Shown: positions 17,701 through 27,037 of the stretch, piece by piece
How the letters are laid out: every line of letters begins with the position of its first letter
Numbering within the stretch: position 1 is the stretch's first letter
Assembly (NCBI RefSeq): GCF_002865605.1
Contig: NZ_CP025583.1
Location: forward strand, 3,009,501-3,073,500
DNA from: Paracoccus jeotgali
GTDB taxonomy: Bacteria > Pseudomonadota > Alphaproteobacteria > Rhodobacterales > Rhodobacteraceae
DNA length: 64,000 nt
Reading direction: 5' to 3'
Notes under the pieces: model-generated
Told to the model about the DNA's origin: nothing
What the model saw: only the letters and a program-made list of their open reading frames with translations
The model's database searches: none
Program-made: the position numbers and the translations under genes

Positions 17701-17844
17701 GCCGACCCAAGGCTGGCCAGCGGCGTGTCGCAGAACGATCTGGGGATGCTGGACCCGACGCGGAACCAGCCGGGCGTCTGGGTCGATCCGATCTCGGGCG
17801 CGACGGTGCGGCAGGGCCTGCCGGCGCGGATTGAGCGGATCTGA
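14776..17844 (+). CDS. ttrA: tetrathionate reductase catalytic subunit TtrA (molybdopterin)
   Basis: A 1022-aa molybdopterin oxidoreductase, about the length of Salmonella TtrA (close to 1020). It begins with a twin-arginine signal (TRRNILKGAA). The N-terminal iron-sulfur site starts AMCIGCTTMCGVRVKID near residue 75; the fourth Cys is probably in TACGRGN near 140. A cofactor-contacting Cys candidate is in GSYCGGSYRSG near 258. The C-terminal dinucleotide-binding domain follows (residues about 880-1000). It would reduce tetrathionate to thiosulfate in the periplasm with quinol electrons. Other sulfur or arsenic oxyanion reductases are related, but the ttrSR neighbours favour tetrathionate. 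A strong terminator follows. Confidence 0.83.
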   Translation: MSTRRNILKGAAATGALATFGAGYADTARNLVKGKWAGAVPASALTGNSQAPEFSIDPVTGDLELNPDIAVSYAMCIGCTTMCGVRVKIDRKENRVLRVTGNPYSPLSTKDYLPYETPVRDSFKAMAQVGARQGHGARSTACGRGNAVLQQVENPRRVLQPLKRVGPRGSGEWQTISFEQLVAEICDGGDLFGEGRVAGLREIRDLDTPIRADAPEMGPRANGLAMLSSVDDGRDVMNLRWLKQGFGSTNYVRHGSYCGGSYRSGSGALFGDVKKMPHAKPDFSEAEFILFVGTAPGNAGNPFKRIGALLAEARSTGKLDYVVVDPVLNNADSGPSGQRARWLPIIPGTDGALAMGIIRWMFENDRVNQPYLAQPSADAAEAAGEANWTNATHLVITDPDHPRIGRHLRGSDLGLTVEGEAYGEADPYTIAAAGGAEAAGDRAAPLFFQGRIETPQGPVEVATGLSLLRAEAMSRSLDDYAADCGILAATIADLANRLTSHGRKAAVNSHGGMMSGSGFYNAWSLMTINALIGNLNHKGGTVISGGWFPDSKGPVYDLETVQNEVVPTGLPLGRNVPYEKTSAFKAAKAAGKPYPANSPWYPNAPGLATEWFASMLGGDPYGVEALFLRNANPVYGIGGIQHMLDKLRDPAVVPLIVAIDPFINESSALADYIVPDTVMYESWGFAKPWNGVPTKVTTARWPVIEPRVGRTAEGVPIDSDMFLIALAKRLDLPGFGENAIPDADGNLHPLNRPEDFYLRGAVNVASLGTPVADASDDDIEVSGVTRILDSLQSVLRPDEWRRAATIYAKGGRYENKSQSHEGELARHRWQQPLQIYNEGVGAAKNAMTGQRSPGTAGWREPVFADGTPVAQHYPAGEWPLKVVSFKSPLQNSYSVGAKVLLRIVGSNPVHVGSAVAEAHGLSTGDRVRLSTPGGNLETEVVVREGVAPGTIAIEHGFGHRAFGASDITIDGNVTPADPRLASGVSQNDLGMLDPTRNQPGVWVDPISGATVRQGLPARIERI

Positions 17845-17862
17845 GCGAAGGAAACAAGCAAA

Positions 17863-17900
17863 GGCCCGGCAGCAGAGGTGCTGCCGGGCCGTTGGCGTTT
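17863..17900 (+). terminator. strong hairpin terminator after ttrA
   Basis: A perfect 12-bp stem, GGCCCGGCAGCA / TGCTGCCGGGCC with a GAGG loop, lies 18 bases after the ttrA stop and is followed by GTTGGCGTTT. Being symmetrical, it may also stop transcripts coming from the convergent nos operon. Confidence 0.85.
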
Positions 17901-18006
17901 CGGGGTGGGGTGGGACCTAATCAACTGTCAGTGTGGCAGGCTCACGCACAGTCTGAAACAGTGATGCTGACTGGAACCGCAGCGATTAGCCGCAGACCGG
18001 CCTCGC

Positions 18007-18933
18007 TCAGGCCGCCAAGGCCTGCGTCAGGCTCGCATCCGGCAGTTTCGCGCAGGCGGCTTCGATGCTGGCGCGGTCGGGCATCAGGCAGGCGGCGGTC
18101 GAGAGGCCGTCGGCGATTGCGGCCAGTCCGGCCGTCACCGTGACCGAGCCCCAGACCGCGCCCGCAGGCTGACCCCTGCGGGGGTCGAGGATATGCCCCG
18201 CCTTGCCGTCGAAGCTGGTGCCCATGGGCGAGGACGTGGCCATGGCGCGGTCGCGCAGCGTGGCGGTGGCGCCGCCGGGCAGGGTGGCTTCCCACTCGCG
18301 GTCGGGGGCGCGGCGGCCCATGGCGCGGAACTCGCCGCTGTCGATGAAGACATCGCCCAGCCCGCGCGCGGTCATCAGCGCCGCCACCCGGTCGGCGATA
18401 TAGCCCTGCGCGATGCCGTTCAGCGTCAGCGCCGCCCCCTGCGGCAGCGCGATGCGGTCGGTCCCGACGCTAACCCGCTGCCAGCCGGTGACATTTCGCG
18501 CGGCGGTCAATTCGGCGGCCGTAGGCTGCCGTCCCTCGGCCGCGGCACGCGCCCAGGCGGCCCAGAGCGGTTGCACGCTTGGGTCGAACAGCCCGTCGGT
18601 CACGCGATGGATCTGCCCGGCCAGCGACAGGCATTCGACCAGTTCCAGCGCCGGGGCCTCAAGCGCGCCGTCGCGGTTCAGGCGCGACAGCTGCGACTGG
18701 GCGTCGAACAGGCTGAAGACCTGCTCGAGCCGCGCGATCTCGGCACGCGCGGCGTCCAGATGCGCCTGCGCGTCGGGGGCGGCGATGGCGATGGTCGCGG
18801 CCGAGCCGATGGCCGTGCCGCGCCAGACCGAGAGCTGCTCGGCCGCCGGTGATGCGGCGGCAAACGCTGCGCCGGGCAGCGCGCTGGCGCCGGCGAGACC
18901 GGCGGTGATGGTCAGAAAGCGGCGACGTTTCAT
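18007..18933 (-). CDS. nosX: NosX, ApbE-like FMN transferase
   Basis: A 308-aa protein with a twin-arginine signal (KRRRFLTITAGL) and the ApbE/NosX flavin-transferase fold: LFDAQSQLSRLNRDG near 97-111, DPSVQPLW, LNGIAQGYIADRV near 195, IDSGEF and a late metal-site Thr/Asp region (VTVTAGLAAIADGLST). NosX is thought to attach FMN covalently to the periplasmic domain of NosR and so support electron supply to N2O reductase. It is the last gene of the nos operon; its start overlaps the nosL stop as ATGA. Confidence 0.9.
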   Translation of the reverse strand: MKRRRFLTITAGLAGASALPGAAFAAASPAAEQLSVWRGTAIGSAATIAIAAPDAQAHLDAARAEIARLEQVFSLFDAQSQLSRLNRDGALEAPALELVECLSLAGQIHRVTDGLFDPSVQPLWAAWARAAAEGRQPTAAELTAARNVTGWQRVSVGTDRIALPQGAALTLNGIAQGYIADRVAALMTARGLGDVFIDSGEFRAMGRRAPDREWEATLPGGATATLRDRAMATSSPMGTSFDGKAGHILDPRRGQPAGAVWGSVTVTAGLAAIADGLSTAACLMPDRASIEAACAKLPDASLTQALAA

Positions 18934-19490
18934 GGCTTTACCTCGTTCGATAGGGCGCGCAGGCGGGCGGCGTAGTCGCCCTGATCCTGCGGGCTTTCAG
19001 GTTCGGCGCCGACCGGGGCCAGGGCCGCGCTGTCGGGGATCTCGGCCAGTTGCATGACCGAGCCGCCATGCTGATCGGCAAAGGCATCGGCATCGGCGCG
19101 CTGGCTGAAGGGCACGATCTCGGGCGCGCCCATCCCGCCGGCCCGGGCCGAGCCTACGACATAGAACGCATCCTCGGCCCGCATCCAGTTGTCCACGCCG
19201 GGATGTTCCCAGCTTGGCGCCTGCGACATGTCGTTGACATAGGCGACGACGATCTCGTGGCTTTGCTCGGGCATCCGCTGATAGGCGACGACGTCGCGGA
19301 CCTGGCTGAAGAACAGCGGCGACAGCACGTCCTTGAGCCAGATCTGCCCCTTGGGGCCGGGATGTTCCAGCACGTTCATCTGGCAGAAATGCCCGACCGC
19401 GCTTTCGGTCATGGTCGCGGGTTCGGGCAGGGCTGCGGTTTCGGTCCGGCAGGCGGCCAGCAGCAGCAGGGCAAGGATCGCACCCCTCAT
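18930..19490 (-). CDS. nosL: NosL, copper-binding lipoprotein
   Basis: A 186-aa protein. The start at ATG 19490 gives a short lipoprotein signal with lipobox LAAC at Cys14, so it should be anchored in a membrane facing the periplasm. The copper-binding CQM motif is present (HFCQMNVLEHPGPKGQIW). NosL delivers Cu(I) to the NosDFY system for assembly of the CuZ site of NosZ. It overlaps nosY and nosX by ATGA junctions. The last 40 residues are acidic and poorly conserved in appearance. Confidence 0.9.
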   Translation of the reverse strand: MRGAILALLLLAACRTETAALPEPATMTESAVGHFCQMNVLEHPGPKGQIWLKDVLSPLFFSQVRDVVAYQRMPEQSHEIVVAYVNDMSQAPSWEHPGVDNWMRAEDAFYVVGSARAGGMGAPEIVPFSQRADADAFADQHGGSVMQLAEIPDSAALAPVGAEPESPQDQGDYAARLRALSNEVKP

Positions 19491-20308
19491 GGCGTCACCT
19501 TGCGGAACGCGGCCCAGGCGGCGGCAAAGGCGGCCAGCACCCAAGCCAGCATCGCGGCAAGCGCGGCCAGCGGCGAGATCGCGTTCGCCGCCCCGCCCAG
19601 ACCGGCGGCGGCGGCCGTGGCTTCGGAGGCAGCGAGGTTATACAGCCGGAAGGCATCCGCCGGGTTGGCCAGCAGCAGCGCGGGCAGTGCGCGGGTGGTG
19701 AAGGCGCCGCCGCCATCGGCCACGACCGCGGCCAGCAGCCCCAGATCATACAGCACCACCAGCCCCAGCCACAGCCCGATCGCCAGCCCCGCCGCGCCCG
19801 AGGGACGCCGCGCCAGCGAGGACAGCGCATAGCCAAGCGCGATGAAGATCAGCCCCAGCACGGCGGACGTCCAGAACAGCCGCAGCAGCGCCGGCAGCCC
19901 ACTGACGGCCGAGCGGTCGGCGAGGAACGCGGCGATCCCGGCCAGACCGTAACCCACGGCCAGCGCCACGGCGAGCACCGCCAGATGCGCCAGCGCCTTG
20001 CCGGCCAGCACCTCGGCGCGGGTGACGGGATAGGTCAGCAGCAGGGGCAGGGTGCCACGCTCGACCTCGCCCGCGACGGCGTCAAAGGACATCAGCAGCG
20101 CCACCAGCGGCACCAGATAGACGGCAAGGCTGGTCAGGCTGGCGACCACCACCGACAGCCGGTCTGCGCCAAGCGCGCCGGTGGGGGCAGAGCCCGCCGC
20201 CGACAGCACCAGCGAAAACACCGCCATCAGCAGGACCGCGATGGCCACCCAACGGTTGCGCAGCGCGATGCGGAACTCGGTTCCGGCGAGGGAGAGGATG
20301 CGGTTCAT
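19487..20308 (-). CDS. nosY: NosY, ABC transporter permease
   Basis: A 273-aa membrane protein with about six helices, beginning LAGTEFRIALRNRWVAIAVLL as in ABC-2 type NosY permeases. A loop with VAGEVERGTLPLLLTYPV is characteristic. It pairs with the NosF ATPase and the periplasmic NosD to form the NosDFY copper-centre maturation complex. It overlaps nosF upstream (ATGA) and nosL downstream (ATGA). Confidence 0.9.
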   Translation of the reverse strand: MNRILSLAGTEFRIALRNRWVAIAVLLMAVFSLVLSAAGSAPTGALGADRLSVVVASLTSLAVYLVPLVALLMSFDAVAGEVERGTLPLLLTYPVTRAEVLAGKALAHLAVLAVALAVGYGLAGIAAFLADRSAVSGLPALLRLFWTSAVLGLIFIALGYALSSLARRPSGAAGLAIGLWLGLVVLYDLGLLAAVVADGGGAFTTRALPALLLANPADAFRLYNLAASEATAAAAGLGGAANAISPLAALAAMLAWVLAAFAAAWAAFRKVTP

Positions 20309-21204
20309 GCGGCCTCGCTTTCAGCGGGGCGGCTGAAATGGGTATAGATGTCTTCAAGGGTGGGGGGCGCGATGTCCACATCCTCGACCGCCGCACCCAG
20401 CTGCGCGATCCGACCCAGCGTCGTCAGCTTGTCGGTCTGGGCCACGGACAGCGTCAGCATCCGCCCGTTCACCACCGCCTGCGGCAGGCCCGCGCGCACG
20501 GTGCCCTCGTCGCGCGGTGTGATCGTCACCGTCACCGGCAGATCGGCGCGGCGGCGCAATTCGGCGATGCTGCCCTCGGCCACCATGACGCCGCGCGACA
20601 GGATCGCGATGCGGTCGGTGCGGGCCTCGACCTCGGTCAAGGCGTGAGAAGAAAGCAGGATCGCCGTCCCCTGCGTCGCCAGATCGTCGAGCAGCGCATA
20701 AAAGCCGCGCCGCGACACCGGGTCGAGGCCGCTTGTCGGCTCGTCCAGCACCATCAGCGCGGGCTGGCCGATCAGCGCCTGCGCCAGACCGACGCGCTGG
20801 CGCATGCCCTTGGAATAGGTGCCGATGCGGCGGTGCATGGCCTGCGCCAGATCCACACGCTCCAGCAGCTCTTCGGCCTTGCGCGGGTCGTGGCCGCGCA
20901 GCCGCAGGTAATGGCGCACCGTCTCGGCCCCGGTCAGCGCCGGGTGAAAGGCCACGTTTTCGGGCAGATAGGCGGTCGCCTGCCGCGCGGCGCGGCTGCC
21001 GGGCGCGGCACCGGCGACGCTGACGCTGCCGCTGTCGAAATCGATCAGGCCCAGGATGATCTTCATCATGGTGGATTTGCCGGCGCCGTTATGGCCCAGC
21101 AGGGCGACGCGCTGGCCGGGTTCGACCGTCAGCGACACGTCAGACAGTGCAGCGACCCCGCCGAACCGCTTAGTGAGCTGCAAGAGGGTCAATCTCGGGT
21201 TCAT
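20305..21204 (-). CDS. nosF: NosF, ABC transporter ATPase
   Basis: A 299-aa ATPase. It has Walker A GHNGAGKST near residue 37, the family signature YSKGMRQRVGLAQAL and Walker B LMVLDEPTSGLDP. It powers the NosDFY complex that helps assemble the copper sites of NosZ. The chosen start, ATG 21204, lies inside the end of nosD: the two genes overlap by 35 bases, more than the 1-4 bases at the other nos junctions. The longer upstream frame is antisense-like noise in nosD. Confidence 0.92.
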   Translation of the reverse strand: MNPRLTLLQLTKRFGGVAALSDVSLTVEPGQRVALLGHNGAGKSTMMKIILGLIDFDSGSVSVAGAAPGSRAARQATAYLPENVAFHPALTGAETVRHYLRLRGHDPRKAEELLERVDLAQAMHRRIGTYSKGMRQRVGLAQALIGQPALMVLDEPTSGLDPVSRRGFYALLDDLATQGTAILLSSHALTEVEARTDRIAILSRGVMVAEGSIAELRRRADLPVTVTITPRDEGTVRAGLPQAVVNGRMLTLSVAQTDKLTTLGRIAQLGAAVEDVDIAPPTLEDIYTHFSRPAESEAA

Positions 21205-22510
21205 CGTAATTTCCTGAAAGCCAAGGAGGGTTGGCCGCGTCTTCCATCGCGGCCACATCGTCGGGCACCGCGATCTCGGGTGCCGTCATCAGCGGAAAAC
21301 TGTCCAGGACGCCACCGGGCAGGGTGGCCGGAAAGCTGGATTGCGACCAGCGGATCAGCGCCACGGCCGGGCTGCCGGTCAGCAGCGCAGCGGCGGGTTG
21401 CGACCACAGGATATGGTCCATCAGATCGTTGGGGCGAAAGGCGCTGTCGGCGATGCCGTCGCCGTTCAGATCGAAGGCCGGGTGGTCGGACCAGTAATTG
21501 CCGCGCCCCTCGACCGACCATTCCAGATCGCGGCTGCCGACATATTTGACCTGGTTACGATTGCCGAGGAATCCGTTGCCGGTGAAGCCGTTACGCTCGG
21601 ACCCGGCGGTGAAGTGGATGCCGATATCGCAGCCCTGATAGACATTGCCCGCGATCAGGTTCTTGTGCGCGTTATAGATGAAGGTGCATTTCTCGACCCC
21701 GCCGCGGACCAGATTGCCCACCACGTCGCCGCCATTGGCGAAGTTCAGCATCACGCCGTGGCTGCGGTCGCGCAGGGACATATTGTTCAAGACCTGCACG
21801 CGGTCGGAATACATGATCGCATAGCCCAGGTGATTGCCGATCGAGACATTGCCCGAGACCTCGGAATCATGGGTGTACATATAGTGGACGGCAAAGCGCA
21901 GGTCGCGGAACAGGTTGTTGCGGAACATGTTGCGGCGCGAGCTGTTGGCGAAGATGCCGTCGCGGCCATAGCGGATGTCGTTGCCGTCGATCTCGGCGCC
22001 GGGCGCGTTCCAGACATAGATGCCGTTGCCGCGGTCGTTCATGCGGTGGTCGCGGCGGCCGATGATGGTGTTGCCGCGCACGATGCTGTCTTCGGCACCG
22101 TGGATGTCGACGCCGTACAGATTGCCCTCGATCCGGTTGTTCTCGACCAAAGCGCGGTGGGCATCGCGGGTCAGTTGCACGCCGCTGTCGATGTCGCCAT
22201 GCGACGACCCCGATCCGGTCAGCGTCAGGCCGCGGATCACCACGTCATCGGCGGTCACCTGAATGACCGAGCCGCGTCCGCCTGCGTCGATCCGGGCGGC
22301 GCCGTCGCCGCCATCCAGCGTCAGCGCCTTGTCGATCACCACCGGCCCACGATGCAGGCCGGGGGCAAGTTTCAGCACATCGCCGGGCGAGGCCGCGGCG
22401 ATGGCACGCGCCAGCCCCGTGCCGCCGGCGGTATCGCCGGCAGGCACCCCGATTTCGGCGGCCCCGGCAGGGACCGCCCAGATCAGGCAAAGGGCAAGCG
22501 CGCGGATCAT
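21170..22510 (-). CDS. nosD: NosD, periplasmic beta-helix copper maturation protein
   Basis: A 446-aa protein with a signal peptide (RALALCLIWAVPAGAAE) and a long right-handed beta-helix with repeated turns such as NNRIEGNLYGVDIHGA, NTIIGRRD and NGIYVWNAPGAEIDGNDIRYG (CASH/NosD repeats). The C-terminal region includes GNYWSDHPAFDLNGDGIAD, typical of NosD. It delivers copper to NosZ together with NosFYL. The ATG at 22510 shares one base with the nosZ stop (TGATG). The frame extending upstream to 22888 is not part of it. Confidence 0.92.
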   Translation of the reverse strand: MIRALALCLIWAVPAGAAEIGVPAGDTAGGTGLARAIAAASPGDVLKLAPGLHRGPVVIDKALTLDGGDGAARIDAGGRGSVIQVTADDVVIRGLTLTGSGSSHGDIDSGVQLTRDAHRALVENNRIEGNLYGVDIHGAEDSIVRGNTIIGRRDHRMNDRGNGIYVWNAPGAEIDGNDIRYGRDGIFANSSRRNMFRNNLFRDLRFAVHYMYTHDSEVSGNVSIGNHLGYAIMYSDRVQVLNNMSLRDRSHGVMLNFANGGDVVGNLVRGGVEKCTFIYNAHKNLIAGNVYQGCDIGIHFTAGSERNGFTGNGFLGNRNQVKYVGSRDLEWSVEGRGNYWSDHPAFDLNGDGIADSAFRPNDLMDHILWSQPAAALLTGSPAVALIRWSQSSFPATLPGGVLDSFPLMTAPEIAVPDDVAAMEDAANPPWLSGNYDEPEIDPLAAH

Positions 22511-24441
22511 CAGGCCGCCTTCGGCTTGACGAACATGCGGCCGCGCATTTCCATGTGCAGCGCGTGGCAGAACCACTGGCAGTAATACCAGTAGACGCCC
22601 GGCCGGGCGGCCACGAAGGTCACCGACGAGGTCTGCTGGGGGCTGATCTCCATCGCGACGCCGTGGTTGCCCATGGTGAAGCCGTGGGTCAGGTCGTCGA
22701 TGTCGTCGAGGTTGGTGATGATCACCGTGACCTCGTCGCCCTGCTCGACCTCGAAGCTGTCCAGCGCGAAGGTCGGCGCCTGCGAGGACATGTAGACCCG
22801 GACCTTGTTGCCGTCGCGGATCACCGTGTCCTGCCAGTCGTCCAGATCGATGCCATCGGCCTCGGCCTGCTTGCGGGTCTCGGCCCACATCGGGTCCTGA
22901 CGGTCCCAGACCGACTTGATCCCGGTCATGATCGAGCGGTGGACACCGATGGCGTCATGCGGCTCGGCAAAGTTGGGGCCGTCATGGACCAGCACCATCT
23001 CGTCGCTCGAAATGTCGATCAGCTGATCGTTTTCGGGCTTGAGCGGGCCGACGTTCAGGAACCGGTCCTTCGAGAATTTGGACAGGCAGACCAGCCATTT
23101 GCCGTCGGCGTCCAGGGTCTCGCCCATGGTCGTCTTGAGGTGGCCGGGCTGATACTGGACGTCCAGCTTCGAGATGATCGGATCGACATTCTCGCCGTTA
23201 TGGGCGGCGATGGCCTTTTCGATGTTCCACTTGACCACCTGGCTGTCGAGGAACAGCGAGGTGAAGGCGTTGCCCGAACCGTCAAAGGCGGTGTGCAGCG
23301 GACCCAGACCCAGTTCGGGCTGCGCCACGATCACCGATTCCGGCTCTGCCTCGTCGTTGAACACGGGTTCCAGCTTGGTCACGTCGATCACGGTCACGGT
23401 CGGCGACAGCTTGCCCGCGATGCACAGGTGCTTCTTGTCGGGCGCCATGTTGCAGCCGTGGGGGTTGTTCGGCACCGGGATATAGCGGGTGTATTTCTTG
23501 GCCGCGTTTTCCTTGCGCCCGTCCAGGATCTTGACGCCGTTCAGCTCTTGATAATCGCCGGCTTCGATGCCTGCCTCGATGTTCGGGATGTTGAAGACGA
23601 CGACGTGATCCAGCTCGGCCGAGGTCATCTCGGCCTGGGTCATGCCCATTTCCGAGTTGTAGCTGGTCGAGAAGGCGTATTTGCCCTCGTAATCGCAATC
23701 GGTGTTGTCGAGGTTGCCCGACACGATCACCTGCCATGCGACCTGCATGCTTTCGGTGTCGACCGCCGTGTAGATGTTCACATAGGTCGATTCGTCGTGC
23801 ATCGTGCTGCCGTCATTGACCAGCGGGGCTTCATCCTCGCCGTTGCAGAACAGATATTTGGACGACGGCACCTTTTGCGGACGCATGCCGTGAATGGCCT
23901 TGGCGTTCGGGATTTCCAGGATCTTGTCGGTCTTCATCACGTCGCAGCGGACGCGCGCCACGCGGGTATTGGCCTTGTCCTGCATATACAGGTATTTGCC
24001 GTCATAGCGGCCGTCCGTATAGGACATGTGCAGGTGGTGCAGGTCGCCATTGTCATGCATTTCCTTGCCATTGGCCTCGAGGAAGGCCTTGGTCGCGGGC
24101 AGCATGTTTTCCTTGATGATCCGCTTGGACTCGTTGGTCTGGCCCCAGCCGGTGGCCGAGCAGCGGTTGAAGACCGGGATGCGCATCAGTTCGCGCATGG
24201 ACGGGATGCCCAGGATGCGGACCTCGCCGGTCTGGCCAGAGGACCAGAAGCCGTAATATTCGTCCAGCTCGCCCGGCTTGGGGTTCCAGCTGGCGCCCTC
24301 GGTCGCGGCGGCGGCGGGCTTGGCGCCCCCGGTCAGCAGCGCGGCGGTGCCGCCGATGCCGACGCCGCCCAGGACGGCGCCGGTCGCGGTCGCGCCCAGC
24401 AGGCCGCGGCGGCTGATGCCGGATTTCGTGTGGTCGGTCAT
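22510..24441 (-). CDS. nosZ: nitrous oxide reductase NosZ (clade I, Tat-exported)
   Basis: A 643-aa periplasmic copper enzyme that reduces N2O to N2. It has a twin-arginine signal ([14 protein letters not shown]), the CuZ-type histidines of a seven-bladed propeller starting with [12 protein letters not shown] near 127, and the CuA domain motif [14 protein letters not shown] near the C-terminus. The Tat signal places it in clade I. ATG 24441 is preferred because GGGAG lies 7 bases upstream of it. An in-frame ATG two codons earlier (24447) overlaps the nosR stop but is only one base from that site. Confidence 0.97.
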   Translation of the reverse strand: MTDHTKSGISRRGLLGATATGAVLGGVGIGGTAALLTGGAKPAAAATEGASWNPKPGELDEYYGFWSSGQTGEVRILGIPSMRELMRIPVFNRCSATGWGQTNESKRIIKENMLPATKAFLEANGKEMHDNGDLHHLHMSYTDGRYDGKYLYMQDKANTRVARVRCDVMKTDKILEIPNAKAIHGMRPQKVPSSKYLFCNGEDEAPLVNDGSTMHDESTYVNIYTAVDTESMQVAWQVIVSGNLDNTDCDYEGKYAFSTSYNSEMGMTQAEMTSAELDHVVVFNIPNIEAGIEAGDYQELNGVKILDGRKENAAKKYTRYIPVPNNPHGCNMAPDKKHLCIAGKLSPTVTVIDVTKLEPVFNDEAEPESVIVAQPELGLGPLHTAFDGSGNAFTSLFLDSQVVKWNIEKAIAAHNGENVDPIISKLDVQYQPGHLKTTMGETLDADGKWLVCLSKFSKDRFLNVGPLKPENDQLIDISSDEMVLVHDGPNFAEPHDAIGVHRSIMTGIKSVWDRQDPMWAETRKQAEADGIDLDDWQDTVIRDGNKVRVYMSSQAPTFALDSFEVEQGDEVTVIITNLDDIDDLTHGFTMGNHGVAMEISPQQTSSVTFVAARPGVYWYYCQWFCHALHMEMRGRMFVKPKAA

Positions 24442-24443
24442 TG

Positions 24444-26654
24444 TCATGCTCCCTTGTGTTGCATGTTCGGATGATTGGACAGGCCCTCGCGCGGGGACAG
24501 GTCCGGCATGGGCGGTTTCGCCAGGCTGGCACGGCGCTTGTCGCGCTTGATGACGACCGGGCATTTCGTGTGGCTGTGATACAGAACCTGACAATGCATG
24601 CAGTTCAGGCATTCGTTCGGGTTGATCTCGCCGGTGGGGTGGATGGCCTGAACGAAGCACTCATTGGCGCAGGTCTGGCACGGGTTGCCACATTCCTTAT
24701 AGCGTTTCAGCCAGTCGAACATCCGGATTCGTGCCGGGATCGCCAGACCGGCCCCCAGCGGGCACAGATAGCGGCAATAGAAGCGTTCGACGAAGAGCCC
24801 CGCCATCAGCAGGCCGACCGCATAGACCACAAAGGGCCAGGCGCGGACGAATTTCAGGATGATCGCGGTCTTGAACGGCTCGACCTCGGCCAGCCGCTCG
24901 GCATAATCCAGCGACGCCAGCGAGACGCCGAACAGGCCCAGGAAGATCATGTATTTCACCGGCCACAGGCGTTCATGCAGGCCCCAGGGCAGGGTGTATT
25001 GCGGGATGCCCAGCCGGCGGCCGATCTGGTTCAGCAGTTCCTGCAGCGCGCCAAAGGGGCACAGCCAGCCGCAATAGGCCCCGCGTCCCCAGAAGATCAG
25101 CGCCGCCGCCACCGCGAACCACAGGATGAAGGTCAGCGGGTCGAGCAGGAAGGCCTGCCACGAGAACCCCGTCGCCAGCGAGTTCGCCAGCGCCATGATG
25201 TTCACGACCGAAAGCTGCGCGTTCCACATCCAGCCCAGCACGACCAGCGTGACGGTCAGGAAGGACATGCGGAACCAATAGACCGCGCGTTCGGACCGGG
25301 TCAGGTATTCCTGGAAGAAGAAGGCCCCGGTCAGCACCGTCAGCATCGCCGTCAGCACGATGATCTGCGGCTTCTTGCCGTCCCAGATGCGCTTCCACAG
25401 CTGCGCCTGCGCGGTCGATTCGTCGGTCTTGGCAGCGTCCTGCGCGGCCGCGACCTCGGGCGTCGGGGGGACGGGCGCAAGCTCGGTCAGATAGCGCTCG
25501 GGCAGGCGGTAATCGAGGTCGAAGGTCAGGAACGCCTTTTCGATGGCCGCCACGTCGCGCTGGACCAGCAGCTGGATGCGGAAGGGCTGGGTCGGGTCGA
25601 ACCCGCTATCCGCCGGGATGCGGAACAGGTCCATTTCCTTGAATTCGGGCGCGTCGGCAGGGGCCACGCTGGCGCGGCGGTGCTGCTTGTCGTGGAAGCG
25701 GACCGAGACGTCGCCCTGCACCAGCTGGATGCGGTCGAAGATGCCGCCCCGGACATAGCCCGAACCCTTGAAGCTATAGATCCCGCTGCCGACGATCAGC
25801 AGCGCGCTGTCGCCCTCTTCCAGCCAGCTTTCCAGGTTGGCATATTCCGCCGGTCCCAGCAGTGGCTGGCCAATGGTCGGCAGGCTGACCAGGGCCGCGT
25901 GCATGTCGATGAAGCTGGCCTCGGGCGGCTCGTTGATTGGGCGCTGCGAGGCGCGGGTGTCGGGGTGGGCATCGAAGGCTTCGTTGATCTCGCCCACGGT
26001 CAGGGACAGCTTGCGCACGGTGCCGTCGCCCTCGGCCTCGGCCCAGCTGTCCACCGGTTCGGCATCGGCGTTGATCTCGTATTGCGGGCCGGTAGATTCG
26101 GCCTCGACGGACAGCCCGCCCAGACCCAGCGCCCGCGCCACCTGCAGGCCGGAACGCACGATGGAATCGTCGATGACCATGACCGTCACGGTCGCGCCGG
26201 AGATGATGTTCAGATCATGCGCCGAGCCGCCCGCCGCGGCCTCGGCCACCAAATCGAGACCGGCGTAATCGGCCGCCAGCGCCCGCATCTTGGCGTCGGG
26301 AATCCCGATCAGCACGATGGGTTCCGAGTGCTTGACCAGCTTGACGCCCAGCACCTTGGCATCCGGGCCGACAGCAACAAGGGTGTGGATGGGTTTGCCC
26401 GAATAGCCGGTCGTGCCGACGAAATCGCTGGTCACGAAGGCCCAGCCAATGGTCTCGCCGCCCTTCAGCACCGGCGCGATGGGCATGTCGTCACGGATCG
26501 GGCCGAAGCTGTCGGCACCCGGCGCCAGTTCGGCGGCGCTTTCCTCGGGCAGGAACTGCGACAGGACCGATGCCGCCGAGGCTGGCAGGATCAGGACCAG
26601 CGAAAGCAACAGGGAGAGGGCGAAAGCGGCGGCAAAGCGGTAAGCGATAGTCAT
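24444..26654 (-). CDS. nosR: NosR, membrane flavoprotein/iron-sulfur protein
   Basis: A 736-aa polytopic protein. It has a signal/first helix, a periplasmic FMN-binding domain with the flavin-attachment Thr in IISGATVT near 190, and about five further helices. Two cytoplasmic CxxxCP motifs (CGWLCPFG and CRYLCPLG) and a C-terminal ferredoxin domain ([12 protein letters not shown] and CLNCMHC) follow. NosR feeds electrons to NosZ and is needed for nos expression. The start at ATG 26654 overlaps the nosC stop (ATGA). The frame continuing upstream is out-of-frame sequence within nosC and was rejected. Confidence 0.95.
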   Translation of the reverse strand: MTIAYRFAAAFALSLLLSLVLILPASAASVLSQFLPEESAAELAPGADSFGPIRDDMPIAPVLKGGETIGWAFVTSDFVGTTGYSGKPIHTLVAVGPDAKVLGVKLVKHSEPIVLIGIPDAKMRALAADYAGLDLVAEAAAGGSAHDLNIISGATVTVMVIDDSIVRSGLQVARALGLGGLSVEAESTGPQYEINADAEPVDSWAEAEGDGTVRKLSLTVGEINEAFDAHPDTRASQRPINEPPEASFIDMHAALVSLPTIGQPLLGPAEYANLESWLEEGDSALLIVGSGIYSFKGSGYVRGGIFDRIQLVQGDVSVRFHDKQHRRASVAPADAPEFKEMDLFRIPADSGFDPTQPFRIQLLVQRDVAAIEKAFLTFDLDYRLPERYLTELAPVPPTPEVAAAQDAAKTDESTAQAQLWKRIWDGKKPQIIVLTAMLTVLTGAFFFQEYLTRSERAVYWFRMSFLTVTLVVLGWMWNAQLSVVNIMALANSLATGFSWQAFLLDPLTFILWFAVAAALIFWGRGAYCGWLCPFGALQELLNQIGRRLGIPQYTLPWGLHERLWPVKYMIFLGLFGVSLASLDYAERLAEVEPFKTAIILKFVRAWPFVVYAVGLLMAGLFVERFYCRYLCPLGAGLAIPARIRMFDWLKRYKECGNPCQTCANECFVQAIHPTGEINPNECLNCMHCQVLYHSHTKCPVVIKRDKRRASLAKPPMPDLSPREGLSNHPNMQHKGA

Positions 26655-27004
26655 ATGGTATCCTGCGGCGACGGGGGCCCTCGCGCGGGGCAGTGACGTG
26701 GCGTTGCGGAATGAAGGATCTGCACCGGCGCCACGGGGCGCGGCAGCGCGGTCGCGGTGGGCCGGGCCGCCGCCCTTTGGGCGGTGGGCGGTGGGGCGGC
26801 GTGGACGAGGCAGGCCGCGCAATGGCCCTGTTCGCACGCGTCGTCTGAAACCGGGGTGCCGTTCTGGTCGACGCGAATCGTCTGCGCGCCAGCGTCACCG
26901 CAAATCGTGACCAGCTGCGTGCCCGCCATGGCCGCCCCGGCCGGGACGGCGAGGGCAAGGCACAAGGCGGTGACGATCATCAAGACGCGGCGCAGCGATT
27001 CCAT
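26651..27004 (-). CDS. nosC: NosC-like DUF2946-type exported protein
   Basis: A 117-aa protein with an N-terminal signal peptide (VLMIVTALCLALAVPAGAAMA) and a Cys-containing core: TICGDAG, then ACEQGHCAACLVHA. The HC-x-x-C pattern with an upstream ICGDAG resembles DUF2946 proteins, some of which are linked to copper. Its position directly before nosR matches nosC of Paracoccus, whose role is unknown. Translation may start at ATG 27004 or at the internal ATG 26980. The Pro/Ala-rich tail looks unstructured. Confidence 0.75.
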   Translation of the reverse strand: MESLRRVLMIVTALCLALAVPAGAAMAGTQLVTICGDAGAQTIRVDQNGTPVSDDACEQGHCAACLVHAAPPPTAQRAAARPTATALPRPVAPVQILHSATPRHCPARGPPSPQDTI

Positions 27005-27037
27005 GGCGCAAACATAGAAGCGGCGCGCCCGATGGCA

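Noticed and set aside
22555-26696. Long plus-strand open frames (639 and 751 codons) opposite nosZ and nosR
   Set aside because: They are antisense to clearly identified genes, arise from the high GC content, and their translations are low-complexity Gly/Val/Asp/His sequence without family motifs.
26655-26837. N-terminal extension of nosR to an upstream start
   Set aside because: The extension is out-of-frame sequence inside nosC. The ATG at 26654 gives a proper first membrane segment and overlaps the nosC stop.
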